Origin: Opitutia bacterium
Lineage (GTDB): Bacteria > Verrucomicrobiota > Verrucomicrobiia > Opitutales > Opitutaceae
NCBI GenBank assembly: GCA_947474365.1
Contig: CANJIU010000087.1
Coordinates: 1 to 42,981 of the forward strand
DNA: 42,981 nt
Reading direction: 5' to 3'
Shown here: positions 16,850-24,834 of the stretch, one piece after another
Layout: each line of letters starts with the position of its first letter
How positions within the stretch are numbered: the first letter of the stretch is position 1
Notes under the pieces: model-generated
Databases searched by the model: none
Seen by the model: only the letters and a program-made list of their open reading frames with translations
What the model was told of the DNA's origin: nothing
Program-made: the position numbers and the translations under genes

Positions 16850-17644
16850 ATGTTCAAACTTGCCCTCATCCAGATGCGTGTCACGGGCGGCGCCCGGGAG
16901 GAAAACGTCGCCCGCGCCGAACGCTTCATCGCCACGGCGGCAGCGGCCGGGGCGCAGGTGGTGCTGCTGCCCGAGACGCTGAATCTGGGATGGACCCACC
17001 GATCGGCGGTGTCGGAGGCGGAGGAAATTCCCGGCGGCGAGTCGTGTCGGCGCCTTCGGGCCGCGGCTCAGGCGCACGGGGTTTATGTGTGTGCCGGTCT
17101 GGTGGAGCGATCTGGTGCCCGGTGTTTTAACGCGGCAGTCCTCTTCGATCCGCAAGGCGAACTCCTGCTGCATCACCGCAAAATCAACGAACTCGACATC
17201 GCCCATTACCTTTATTCGACCGGCGACCGGCTTGGCGTCGTCCGCACGCCGCTCGGCACCTTCGGCGTGATGATTTGCGCCGACGCATTTGCTTCGGGGC
17301 AAGTCGTGAGCCGTACGCTCGGCCTGATGGGCGCGGAGGTCATTCTCTCCCCATGCGCGTGGGCGATGCCCGCCGACCATGACAACACGCGGGAGCCCTA
17401 TGGCTGGTTGTGGCTGGAGAATTACGGACCCGTGGCGCGTGACTTCAAGCTGTGGATTGCCGGCTGCAGCAACGTCGGCTGGATCACGGACGGACCGTGG
17501 GCCGGGCGGAAATGCATCGGTTGTTCCCTCGTGATGGGACCCGACGGACAGCCCGCGTTGCGCGGCCCTTACGGCGTCGAAGCGGAGACGATGCTGCTGG
17601 TGGACGTGGCGCCTGGTCGCTCGCAAGCGCCGGGGGCCTCGTAG
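16850..17644 (+). CDS. Carbon-nitrogen hydrolase (nitrilase superfamily)
   Basis: This 264-residue cytoplasmic enzyme is of the nitrilase fold, cleaving non-peptide C-N bonds such as amides. The catalytic Glu42 (LPETLNLG), Lys111 (HHRKINELD) and Cys143 (MICADAFA) are all present in the usual spacing. The strand order and length fit the amidase/omega-amidase-like branches, but the exact substrate cannot be read. The start at 16850 is preferred to 16835 because MFKLALIQMRV is the conserved first strand. It ends 68 bases before the convergent DUF1080 gene. Its neighbours on the same strand are two TPR proteins with no clear metabolic link. Confidence 0.88.
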   Translation: MFKLALIQMRVTGGAREENVARAERFIATAAAAGAQVVLLPETLNLGWTHRSAVSEAEEIPGGESCRRLRAAAQAHGVYVCAGLVERSGARCFNAAVLFDPQGELLLHHRKINELDIAHYLYSTGDRLGVVRTPLGTFGVMICADAFASGQVVSRTLGLMGAEVILSPCAWAMPADHDNTREPYGWLWLENYGPVARDFKLWIAGCSNVGWITDGPWAGRKCIGCSLVMGPDGQPALRGPYGVEAETMLLVDVAPGRSQAPGAS

Positions 17645-17712
17645 CTTCAGATTGACCGGCACCTCGACGAAAGGGCGCAATGACCGGCAATCGGGATGTC
17701 CCGTCGCTGCTC

Positions 17713-18588
17713 CTACCGTTTCAGCGGGTGCAGTTCAATCCGCCGGAAGAAGAGTTCGGCCCCCTCGGTCTGGAAGAGGAGTCGACCTTCCTTGAGTGAA
17801 CACTCCAGCGCCTCGTTCACCTGGGTGCCGTTGAGAAAATAGGTGAGGTGGCCGCCGTCGACGATGACCTCGACGCGATTCCACTCACCGACGGGCTTTT
17901 CGAGGTCGTTCGGCCCGCGAAATCCGAGCAGGTCTTTCCACGACGGATCCTTGTAGCGGCAGTCAGTGCGATTCTTCCCCTTGCCGAAGTCCCCGAGCAC
18001 CCCGTCGGGATTCCAGCGCCGCGTGCCCGGTGTCACGCGTGACTTCATCGTCGGAAAAAGCAGCTCGCTCTGGCCGCGCTCGTAGCCGCCGACGAGGATG
18101 ATGTCGCCCGTGCCGCCTTCGATGAACTGGTACTCAATCGAGCGCATCCACGGGGCGAGAAAATCCGGCGTGTTGTTGCCGGGGTCGCCCTGGCAATGGA
18201 AGAGAATGCCGGAGTCGCGCGTCGCATTGCGGCGCGGATCCCAGGTGATGCTGCCCCACCGAAATTCGGCGACGAGCTGGTAGTTTTGGTAACGCTCCCG
18301 GGTGATGATGCCGCCGTAATGCTGCCCGCTCATCCGAATCGCGGGTGCGCCGTCGATTTGGTGGACGACCGTGAAGACGCGATCCGGGTCAACCGGGCCG
18401 AGCTTCGCGAGCCACGTGGTGAAGCCGGACAGGTCCTTGCCGTTGAACAAGGGGATGACCTCCTTCGGCGTGATGGCCGGAGTATCGGCGCGGGCGGGTA
18501 CCGGTCCGAGGGCCGCCGTGAGGGCGAGACCAAAGGCCGCCAGGGCGCGGTGGAACCGGAGCGTCAGCTGGCAGGAGCGATGCGGCAT
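17713..18588 (-). CDS. DUF1080 family protein (3-keto-disaccharide hydrolase-like)
   Basis: This is a 291-residue exported protein with a signal peptide (about 1-34) and a concanavalin-like jelly-roll. Hallmarks of DUF1080 are visible: LFNGKDLSGF (47-56), the DSGILFHCQG strand, and the C-terminal NGTQVNEALECSLKEGRLLFQTEG segment. Some family members hydrolyse 3-keto-glycosides made by sugar dehydrogenases; others have no assigned activity. The start at 18588 is chosen because it opens the signal peptide. It then overlaps the end of the upstream gene by 25 bases, so the two are co-transcribed. The Gfo/Idh dehydrogenase and TIM-barrel protein encoded further upstream on this strand could supply its keto-sugar substrate. 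Confidence 0.88.
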   Translation of the reverse strand: MPHRSCQLTLRFHRALAAFGLALTAALGPVPARADTPAITPKEVIPLFNGKDLSGFTTWLAKLGPVDPDRVFTVVHQIDGAPAIRMSGQHYGGIITRERYQNYQLVAEFRWGSITWDPRRNATRDSGILFHCQGDPGNNTPDFLAPWMRSIEYQFIEGGTGDIILVGGYERGQSELLFPTMKSRVTPGTRRWNPDGVLGDFGKGKNRTDCRYKDPSWKDLLGFRGPNDLEKPVGEWNRVEVIVDGGHLTYFLNGTQVNEALECSLKEGRLLFQTEGAELFFRRIELHPLKR

Positions 18589-20090
18589 TTTTGGAGGAAA
18601 TTGGCGGTGATTTTCTGCACGCGCTCGTCGACGCCGTGGGGCCGGCCGAGATGGCAGTAGGGCGGAACGAGTCCGGGCGGCTGGGCCAGCCCCATCGACC
18701 AGAAAATCGTCGCGGCGTTGAACACCCAATTGTTCTTGGGACCCGGATACACCGTCGCGGCGTACGACGACTCCTCGCCGCCCGCCTTCAGGGTCTGGCC
18801 GGCCGCGATCACCTCGAGCCCGGGAACCTTTCCCGGGTCACCGTGGTGCTCCCAGCCGACAAGTCCGGGGATGAGGTCGCCGTTCTTCATGCCGGTGCCC
18901 GCGAATATCCAGTGGGCCGCATTGGTTACGATCCAGTCGCCCGAACCATTGGCCGGGCTCATCGTGCGGGCGCCGACGAGCAGGGACTCATCCGGGCCGT
19001 GCTGCTCCCATTTCTCGGTGCTGTTGTTGGCGTTCGTGCCGCCAAACATGCCCTGCCGGTAGATGATGCGGTGCGGCTTCCCGGCGGCGTTCCGCTGGTT
19101 GAGCGGAATCACGCCCGACACGCTGTTGCCGCAGAGGAACGCGGCGTTGAGGCCGTTCTTGATCGCGGCCTGCACCTTGTCGTACATCTCAAGGCTCCAG
19201 TATTCGTCGTGAGCCACCGAGAGGAAACACTTCACGCGATCGAGCCCGCCGCCGTCGACGTGGGTGTCGATGTTGGAGGAGTAGGTGACGTCGTAGCCTT
19301 GCTGCTCGAGCCAGTAGCAGAGCGGATATTCCCAGAGGAGAAACTCGCCGGAGCCCTGCGACAGGGCGTTGCTCACCACCTGCGGATAAAATCCGTAGGG
19401 CCGGTCGTAGCTGATCCAGGTTGTCGCGTTCCAGGGACGGTTCGGCGCGTCGGTATCGTAAAGCGAATAGGCATCGGGCCATTTGTTGTAGGCCTGCCAC
19501 GTGGTGTCGCTGGTTTGGAAGAGCAGGTCGGCCTTCCGGTCGTCGCGCACGACGAAAATGATGTAGCTCTGGTAACGGTGGCCGCGGCACGAGAGTTTGC
19601 CGACGTACACACCGCTCACCCAGTCCTTTGGAATCGTGACGGGAGTCGTGCGCGCCCACTGGCATTCGCGGAGCCGGTTGGCGCCGACGGGCGGAGTGGG
19701 CTGGGGTGTGACGGGAAACGGCCCGAGCCGCGCCATGTGCCGCCCGCCCTTGCCGCCGTAGTAGCCGATACGATACAGGTCAATCGTGACATCGGTCGCG
19801 GGCTTGGCGCTGAGGAACACGTCGATCGTACCGCCGGGGCGCACGCTGGTGTGCGAGCAATAGCCCTCGATCATCTCCGAGCGGTGGTTCTGGGTCCGCA
19901 CAAAGGTCAGCTGCCAGTCGGTCGTGCCGGGCTTGCGGTTTTCCGCGGCGATCACGCCCGAAGCAGCGGGACTGCGTTCGGCCCCTGAGGCGAGGGGGGC
20001 GAGCGCGCCGGCCAGTCCGGCCTGGGCGGCGGATTTCAGGAGGGCGCGGCGCGTCAGGCGCGGCGGGGTGTCATCGGTGCGATTTGGCAT
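18564..20090 (-). CDS. N,N-dimethylformamidase beta-subunit-like protein, Tat-exported
   Basis: This 508-residue protein has a twin-arginine signal (LTRRALLKSAAQAG near 12-25). The remainder matches the N,N-dimethylformamidase beta-subunit-like C-terminal family: TWQAYN (198-202), SYDRPYGFY (228-235), VAHDEYWS (292-299). In characterised DMFase the iron is held by two tyrosines and a glutamate; Glu296 with Tyr201 and Tyr228 are candidates here, assigned by eye. Most proteins of this family are uncharacterised and are not thought to act on dimethylformamide. The gene lies four bases after the pectate-lyase-like gene and overlaps the DUF1080 gene, so a role in saccharide processing is more likely than solvent degradation. 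The export signal places it in the periplasm. Confidence 0.82.
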   Translation of the reverse strand: MPNRTDDTPPRLTRRALLKSAAQAGLAGALAPLASGAERSPAASGVIAAENRKPGTTDWQLTFVRTQNHRSEMIEGYCSHTSVRPGGTIDVFLSAKPATDVTIDLYRIGYYGGKGGRHMARLGPFPVTPQPTPPVGANRLRECQWARTTPVTIPKDWVSGVYVGKLSCRGHRYQSYIIFVVRDDRKADLLFQTSDTTWQAYNKWPDAYSLYDTDAPNRPWNATTWISYDRPYGFYPQVVSNALSQGSGEFLLWEYPLCYWLEQQGYDVTYSSNIDTHVDGGGLDRVKCFLSVAHDEYWSLEMYDKVQAAIKNGLNAAFLCGNSVSGVIPLNQRNAAGKPHRIIYRQGMFGGTNANNSTEKWEQHGPDESLLVGARTMSPANGSGDWIVTNAAHWIFAGTGMKNGDLIPGLVGWEHHGDPGKVPGLEVIAAGQTLKAGGEESSYAATVYPGPKNNWVFNAATIFWSMGLAQPPGLVPPYCHLGRPHGVDERVQKITANFLQKCRIAPAS

Positions 20091-20094
20091 GGGG

Positions 20095-21423
20095 TCAGTT
20101 GGCCGGGGTTTTCTTTCGTTCCATCGTGGTCAGGTCCCATTCGGACGGCTGGAAGCTCGCGCGGGTTTCAGCCAGGGAGGGGTAACCGCCCACCTGTTGC
20201 TCACTGTCGATGATCCGACCGGTGCGGTCGCGGGACTGCCGGACGATGCGCTGGTCGATCGCGTCGCGGTCCCAGGGGCGCGCCCCCGCGTTGCGGAGCA
20301 CGGTTTCCTCCACCTCGGCGGCCGCAAGGGGATTCACATGCGGCGGCCAATTGACGCGGGCGGATTGTTCGAGGATGTGACCGGTCGCGCCCTTGGCGAT
20401 GCCGGTGAGCGGGGCCGGTTTGCCGTCGCGGTCGAAGACGAGATTGTCGCGGAGGTGAACGCTCAGGTCGCCAATCCCTTCGAGCGTCAACAGTGCCAGC
20501 CCGTCCCGCGTGTCGGCGCCCGCGCGCATCACGTTGCCGACAAGGTCCATCTTCCCGAGTTCAAATTTGCGGTCGTGCCAGAGCACATCGGGCAGTCGGT
20601 AGCCCACCGCCTGCACGCCGGGATTGAACATGAAGTTGTTGATCACGGCGACCCACGTGCCGCCCTTGGCCAACGGGTGCCGCTGCGAACAATTGGCGTA
20701 GAGGTTTCCGATGATCAGGACGTCGGTGACGTTGTCCATGATGAGCGAACCCTTGGAGTGCTCGCCGCTCGCGTGGGTGGCGTGGCTCAGACCTTCGGCG
20801 ATGATGTTATTGCTGAACGTGACGCGGTGCGACGTGTTTTTCCGCCACTCGTCGGGGGTCGCGCCGGTGAAGGCCTTGCCGGAGGCGCTGAGATTTTCGT
20901 CGATCGACCACGTCAGCGAACAGTGATCGACGATGATGTCCGTTGCCGCGCTGGAAGTGTCGATGCTGTCGGGTTCCCAGCCGGTTTTCTTGGGATGGCC
21001 GGCAATGCCAGGACGGACGCGGATGTGGCGGATGACGACGTCGTGCGTGTCGATGGCGATGCCGCCCCGGATGAACGTGATGCCTGGCGACGGTGCGGTC
21101 TGGCCGGCGATGGTCACGTACGGTTCCTTGATGCTGATCGAGGTGTTTTTCGGGCCGGTCAGGCTGCCCAAATCAATCACTCCGCCCACCTCGAACACGA
21201 TGATGCGCGGGCCCTTGGTGTTGAGCGCGGCGAGAAAGGATCCGGGGCCGTTGGGCTTGAGCGTGGTGACGCGGAGGATCTGTCCACCGCGTCCGCCCGG
21301 TGTCCCGGCGGCCCAGCCGACGGCGCCGGGAAACGCCCGCATCGCGTCGGCGGATGAGGGGACTGCAAGAACCCGGGTAAGGAATAACGAGGCCAGCAGG
21401 GCGAACGGAGCGAGGTGTTTCAC
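20095..21423 (-). CDS. Pectate-lyase-like parallel beta-helix protein (PL1 type)
   Basis: This is a 442-residue secreted protein starting from GTG at 21421-21423 with a signal peptide (about 1-20). A right-handed beta-helix follows: AFPGAVGWAAGTPGGRGG (30-47) is the usual entry of bacterial PL1-like lyases, then GPRIIVFEVGGVIDL (71-85), ITIAGQTAPSPG-like VTIAGQTAPSPG (103-114), and DHCSLTWSIDENLS (166-179) on the putative catalytic face. Pectate lyases cleave polygalacturonate by beta-elimination with Ca2+; members of this group without proven activity are common. It is the first gene of a tight operon with the DMFase-like and DUF1080 genes (four-base gap). Confidence 0.85.
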   Translation of the reverse strand: MKHLAPFALLASLFLTRVLAVPSSADAMRAFPGAVGWAAGTPGGRGGQILRVTTLKPNGPGSFLAALNTKGPRIIVFEVGGVIDLGSLTGPKNTSISIKEPYVTIAGQTAPSPGITFIRGGIAIDTHDVVIRHIRVRPGIAGHPKKTGWEPDSIDTSSAATDIIVDHCSLTWSIDENLSASGKAFTGATPDEWRKNTSHRVTFSNNIIAEGLSHATHASGEHSKGSLIMDNVTDVLIIGNLYANCSQRHPLAKGGTWVAVINNFMFNPGVQAVGYRLPDVLWHDRKFELGKMDLVGNVMRAGADTRDGLALLTLEGIGDLSVHLRDNLVFDRDGKPAPLTGIAKGATGHILEQSARVNWPPHVNPLAAAEVEETVLRNAGARPWDRDAIDQRIVRQSRDRTGRIIDSEQQVGGYPSLAETRASFQPSEWDLTTMERKKTPAN

Positions 21424-21535
21424 GGGAGGCGTAAAGCATTAACTGAAAACGTGGCTTCGAATGTCGAATCAGAACCGGGATGATGCCATGGGGCGTGCAT
21501 CTCGCCGGTGGCGCCGCACTGCGTGCTGTAATCGC

Positions 21536-21566
21536 CACGGCGACACCCATTCGTTTTGTCGCCGTG
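21536..21566. promoter_or_regulatory. Ten-base perfect inverted repeat upstream of the pectate-lyase operon
   Basis: CACGGCGACA (21536-21545) and TGTCGCCGTG (21557-21566) form a perfect repeat with an 11-base spacer, 113-143 bases upstream of the GTG start. It could be a regulator site or a transcribed hairpin in the leader. Confidence 0.45.
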
Positions 21567-21690
21567 TCAGTTAGGGCGCGGTTGGAAAGATTCTCCGAGC
21601 CGTCCGTAAAATCCTCGGTTCGACTTAATGGAGTAGAAATCCTGCGGCGAGGCGTCCCGAGCCGATACGAGGCTCGATCCGTCGAGGTAA

Positions 21691-21713
21691 GGACGGCTCT
21701 CTTGCAGCCGTCC
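21691..21713. terminator. Hairpin downstream of the Gfo/Idh gene
   Basis: GGACGGCT and AGCCGTCC (21691-21698, 21706-21713) make an eight-base perfect stem with a seven-base loop. There is no T-run after it in the direction of the upstream gene, so it is only a possible terminator or mRNA stabiliser. Confidence 0.35.
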
Positions 21714-21771
21714 GAAAACCCCAATCAAAACACGTGTTCGTGGTTTGCCCGGTATCGTCTAACCGTAGGTA

Positions 21772-23079
21772 CTACACCGTCTTGATTGTGCGCTTGGCGT
21801 GATCGTAAACCGTCTTACGGCCGGTGTCGTAGGAGGTAACGGCCATCAGCACTGCGATCGCGTGCTGGTAACCGGCGTCGATCGAGGCATGGGGCGTCTC
21901 GCCGCTGCGCATGCATTGGAGCCAGTTGAGGAAGTGGTCGGGGCGGTCGATCAACGGCACGTCGACCTTGCCGCGGATCTTGCCGTCGCGTTTCGGGCCG
22001 CCGTCGGCCGAGTAGGAAGGGGCGTTCCAGTTGTCGACGGCGAGGGTGCCTTTGTCGCCAAAGAACTTTCGGGTGTTGCCCGCGCTGTTGCCGAAATTGT
22101 TGGAACTCGTGACCATGAAGCCCTCGGGGTACATCCACGTGGCGATCACGTTGTCGGGCGTGGTAAAATTATTCTCGTCCTTCCAGGTGGAGACACCTCC
22201 CATGCACATGCAGGACTGCGGGAATCCGCAGTCGGTGACGAAGTGCATCAGGTCGAGGAAGTGCGCGCCCCATTGCGGGACGGGACCTTGGCAGAATTCG
22301 TAGTAGCCGTACCAAGCGGAATACTGCCGCGCGTCGAACGGTCGCGCCTTCCGGTCGCCGAGGAATTCCTTCCAGTTGACGTCGGCCGACTGCACGTCGC
22401 GTTTCAGGTAGCTGTACCAGTACGGCGGGGTGGCGTTGCGCGTCTCGTCGATGCGGGAAATTTTTCCAATGACACCGCTCTTCACCACTTCGCGGGCGCC
22501 GACGATGCCGGGGAGGCTGCGGAGCTGAGTGCCGACCTGGATGATACTGCCCTTGGCCTGGGCGGCCTTGGCGGCGTCAAAGGCGCGGAGGAGTTTGTCG
22601 AGTTCCGTGGCCATCGGCTTCTCGATGTAGATGTGCTTGCCCGCCTTGGCCGCAGCCTCGAGGTGGGTCGTGTGGTGGAAGTCCGGTGAAGCGACCATCA
22701 CGGCGTCGATACCGTCCATCGCGAGCAGGTCCTGATAGGAGGCGAATTGCTTCGCATCGCGGCCAAACCATTTTTTCACCATGCCGTTCGCTTCCTCGCG
22801 GGCCTTGCTCCAGGTGTCGGCGACGGCGACGATTTCAAAATTGGTCGCGTCGACGTGCTTGTGAATGCCCTCCATGTGGGCGGTGCGCCCACGGTTGCCG
22901 CAGCCGATTTGGGCGATGCGGATACGGCTGTTGGCCCCGATGGAGCGGGAGCGTTCGGCCGCGGTGAGGGGGCGCGCGCCGATCGCGGTCGCGGCGGCGA
23001 TCCCGGCCGAGGTCTTGAGGAAACTGCGACGCGGAATGGCGGTCGAAACGGCGGCAGACGTGCTGGTGGAGTCGTTCAT
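21772..23079 (-). CDS. Gfo/Idh/MocA family oxidoreductase, Tat-exported
   Basis: This is a 435-residue NAD(P)-dependent sugar dehydrogenase-like protein. It has a twin-arginine signal (PRRSFLKTSAGIAAATAIG, 16-34), a Rossmann fold with GCGNRG (59-64), the EKP motif (IYIEKPMA) and a C-terminal alpha/beta domain with WGAHFLDLMHF. The WG-H-LD triad resembles members that bind their cofactor tightly, like glucose-fructose oxidoreductase, which is exported with bound NADP. Such proteins in Bacteroidetes and Verrucomicrobia can oxidise sugars to 3-keto forms. It is nine bases after the TIM-barrel gene in the same operon. Substrate is unknown. The leader has no Shine-Dalgarno motif. Confidence 0.9.
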   Translation of the reverse strand: MNDSTSTSAAVSTAIPRRSFLKTSAGIAAATAIGARPLTAAERSRSIGANSRIRIAQIGCGNRGRTAHMEGIHKHVDATNFEIVAVADTWSKAREEANGMVKKWFGRDAKQFASYQDLLAMDGIDAVMVASPDFHHTTHLEAAAKAGKHIYIEKPMATELDKLLRAFDAAKAAQAKGSIIQVGTQLRSLPGIVGAREVVKSGVIGKISRIDETRNATPPYWYSYLKRDVQSADVNWKEFLGDRKARPFDARQYSAWYGYYEFCQGPVPQWGAHFLDLMHFVTDCGFPQSCMCMGGVSTWKDENNFTTPDNVIATWMYPEGFMVTSSNNFGNSAGNTRKFFGDKGTLAVDNWNAPSYSADGGPKRDGKIRGKVDVPLIDRPDHFLNWLQCMRSGETPHASIDAGYQHAIAVLMAVTSYDTGRKTVYDHAKRTIKTV

Positions 23080-23088
23080 AGGAATAGG

Positions 23089-23991
23089 TTAAGAGGCGAT
23101 GATTTGATCCATTTTGGTTGAGAGATGGGAGAGCCACGCGGCGTCGGTCATGTCCGGCACGCGATATTGTTCCGCAATCAGCCAGCCGGAATAGCCGACG
23201 GCATCGAGCGCTGCCATCACCGCCGGCCAATCGCTGTCGCCGGTCAGCAGGTCGACGTTGAATCCGGTGCGCGGGCCGGTCGTGTCGCGGAGCTTCCGAC
23301 TGAATTCCTTGATGTGAATTTTCGCGATCCGTGGACCGAGGATGCGCACCCATTGGTCGGGCCAGCCCGTGTCCACCACGTTGCCGACGTCAAAATGCCA
23401 GCGCACCGCCTTCGACTTGAACGAGTCGACAAACGCGGCTGCCTCAAGGGGGCTGAGCAAGAATTTGTTCCAGACGTTTTCGATCGCGATGGCGACGCCG
23501 AGTTCCTCAGCGAGCGGGACCGCCTTGGCGATTTCGGAGGTAGCACGGGCGTACGCGTCTGCGTAGGAAATTTCCTTGCTGACGATGCCTGGCACAAAGA
23601 GGACCGAACTGGCTCCATACGCCTTCGCGTCCCGCAGGCCCTGCTTGAGGCCGTTCAGTCCGGTTTCCCGCATCGTGGGATTTGGGGAGGTGAGGGGATG
23701 GGTCCAATGGGTTGCGATGATGACGCTGGGAATGGCGAGGCCGGTCGCGTCGCGGGCGGCGAGAACTTCCTTTTGGTCCATCGCACTCATCACCTCGACG
23801 CCCGCAAACCGCGCGTCGCGCAGGAGCTGGAACTTCTGGAGCACGCTGAGCGTTTTCGACGTCGGGCTGTTCAGTGTGGAATACATGAACGCCTTTTGGT
23901 GCGAGCGGACCGGCTTGTTCGCGCCCCGGAGGGCCAATGAACCAAGAGCCGCAAGGGCGGCGGAGGATTTTAGGAAAATGCGACGGTCCAT
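23089..23991 (-). CDS. Sugar phosphate isomerase/epimerase-like TIM-barrel protein, exported
   Basis: This is a 300-residue protein of the xylose-isomerase-like/AP-endonuclease-2 TIM-barrel superfamily. An N-terminal RR-containing signal (DRRIFLKSSAALAALGSLAL, 2-21) suggests Tat export. Barrel motifs include FAGVEVMSAMD, IAIENVWNKFLLSP, RWHFDVGNVVDTG and KIHIKEFSRK, which supply the Glu, Asp and His metal ligands typical of the family. Members isomerise, epimerise or eliminate sugars, including 3-keto-glycosides. It is the first gene of a two-gene operon with the Gfo/Idh dehydrogenase (nine-base gap), which is a very common pairing. Exact substrate is unknown. Confidence 0.88.
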   Translation of the reverse strand: MDRRIFLKSSAALAALGSLALRGANKPVRSHQKAFMYSTLNSPTSKTLSVLQKFQLLRDARFAGVEVMSAMDQKEVLAARDATGLAIPSVIIATHWTHPLTSPNPTMRETGLNGLKQGLRDAKAYGASSVLFVPGIVSKEISYADAYARATSEIAKAVPLAEELGVAIAIENVWNKFLLSPLEAAAFVDSFKSKAVRWHFDVGNVVDTGWPDQWVRILGPRIAKIHIKEFSRKLRDTTGPRTGFNVDLLTGDSDWPAVMAALDAVGYSGWLIAEQYRVPDMTDAAWLSHLSTKMDQIIAS

Positions 23992-24130
23992 GGGGAGTTC
24001 CGACTGCCGACGACTGGTCGGCGAAAGAGAGCAGAAACGCGATGATTCACTATCGGGTTACTTGGCGGCGTATCGCAAACTGAAATTGCGGTGGCGCGCA
24101 AGACGGGCGAAAACAATCGCACCGTGCCTG

Positions 24131-24160
24131 TTGACTCGCGCCCGTCCGGTCGAGTATCAG
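24131..24160 (+). promoter_or_regulatory. Possible sigma-70 promoter for the DUF2062 gene
   Basis: TTGACT (24131-24136) and TATCAG (24155-24160) are separated by 18 bases, about 110 bases upstream of the DUF2062 start. The -10 is a weak match. The rest of the 279-base gap 23992-24270 holds no gene that I can support. Confidence 0.25.
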
Positions 24161-24270
24161 CGCTCATGCTTACCCCTTGGTTGCGGCCCTTGGTGAAACC
24201 CGTTCAGTCCAGCAGCGTGGTGTTGCGATAAGGTCACTCACTCCGCGCCGTCGATACGCTTTCGTCTTAA

Positions 24271-24834
24271 ATGCGCCTGCCACTGTGGGTTTTTCGCCTG
24301 ATGCACCGACAGAATCTGTCGCGGCACAAGATGCGCGGCGGTCGGTTGCACCGTTGGTTTGGCGACCGAATCCTGGACAAGGCGCTTTGGCTGCCGACTC
24401 GCAATTCGCTCGCGCGCGCCTGGTTGATTGGCTTCCCGATTACCGTCATCCCTTTTTTGCCGGCGCAGAGCGTGTTCGCCACCATTGGGGCGCTGGTGGT
24501 GAGAGGAAACCTCCTGCTTTGCATCGCCCTCCAGTTTCTCTCGACGCCGTTTACCGCTCCGGTGCACCTGCCGGCGTGCTACTTTGTGGGGCAGGTTGCG
24601 CGCGGGGTGAATCCCCGCGATGTCTGGCGAGAGATTTCACACGGTTCCAAGCATCTACTCACGGGTGATGCCGTTACTTCACTCTATCTCGGAGCGGTCA
24701 TCGTGGGCTTCCTCGGCGGGCTATTGGGTTACGCGATTCTTCACCAAACGTGGCGTGACAAGCCGAAACGACATCCGCGTTCGTCGATCCATTCCCGCCC
24801 GCCGATGGATGGCGGCACGCAGTTCCCGCTCTAA
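24271..24834 (+). CDS. DUF2062 family membrane protein
   Basis: This 187-residue inner-membrane protein has the DUF2062 pattern. A basic cytoplasmic N-terminus (about 1-45) precedes three hydrophobic helices (about 48-72, 78-98 and 140-160, with FLPAQSVFATIGALVVRGN, PVHLPACYFVGQ and GAVIVGFLGGLLGYAIL) and a basic C-terminal tail. The family is widespread in Proteobacteria and Verrucomicrobia; its role is unknown, although some members are fused or linked to glycosyltransferases. The gene is isolated on the plus strand between minus-strand operons. Its TAA stop overlaps the TAG stop of the convergent DUF1552 gene (24831-24834). Confidence 0.82.
   Translation: MRLPLWVFRLMHRQNLSRHKMRGGRLHRWFGDRILDKALWLPTRNSLARAWLIGFPITVIPFLPAQSVFATIGALVVRGNLLLCIALQFLSTPFTAPVHLPACYFVGQVARGVNPRDVWREISHGSKHLLTGDAVTSLYLGAVIVGFLGGLLGYAILHQTWRDKPKRHPRSSIHSRPPMDGGTQFPL

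Larger units (their letters stand above)
21424..21771. other. 348-base intergenic region with several palindromes
   Basis: No gene is supported here. The region lies between two minus-strand operons and must hold the promoter for the pectate-lyase operon. Palindromes seen: CACGGCGACA/TGTCGCCGTG (21536-21545 with 21557-21566, 11-base loop), GGACGGCT/AGCCGTCC (21691-21698 with 21706-21713, 7-base loop), and the small TTCGA-ATG-TCGAA (21456-21468) 33-45 bases before the GTG start. The second hairpin lies about 60 bases past the Gfo/Idh stop and may help end that transcript, though no T-tract follows it on the minus strand. No promoter could be assigned with confidence. Confidence 0.7.

Noticed and set aside
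15863..17680. 605-codon minus-strand frame opposite the second TPR gene and the C-N hydrolase
   Set aside because: It spans three well-supported plus-strand genes and has no domain of its own; it is a GC shadow.
18591..19988. Long plus-strand frame opposite the DMFase-like gene
   Set aside because: The composition is shadow-like and the minus-strand protein has clear family motifs and a Tat signal.
24177..24668. 163-codon plus-strand frame overlapping the DUF2062 gene in another frame
   Set aside because: The DUF2062 frame has membrane helices and family sequence; the overlapping frame has neither.
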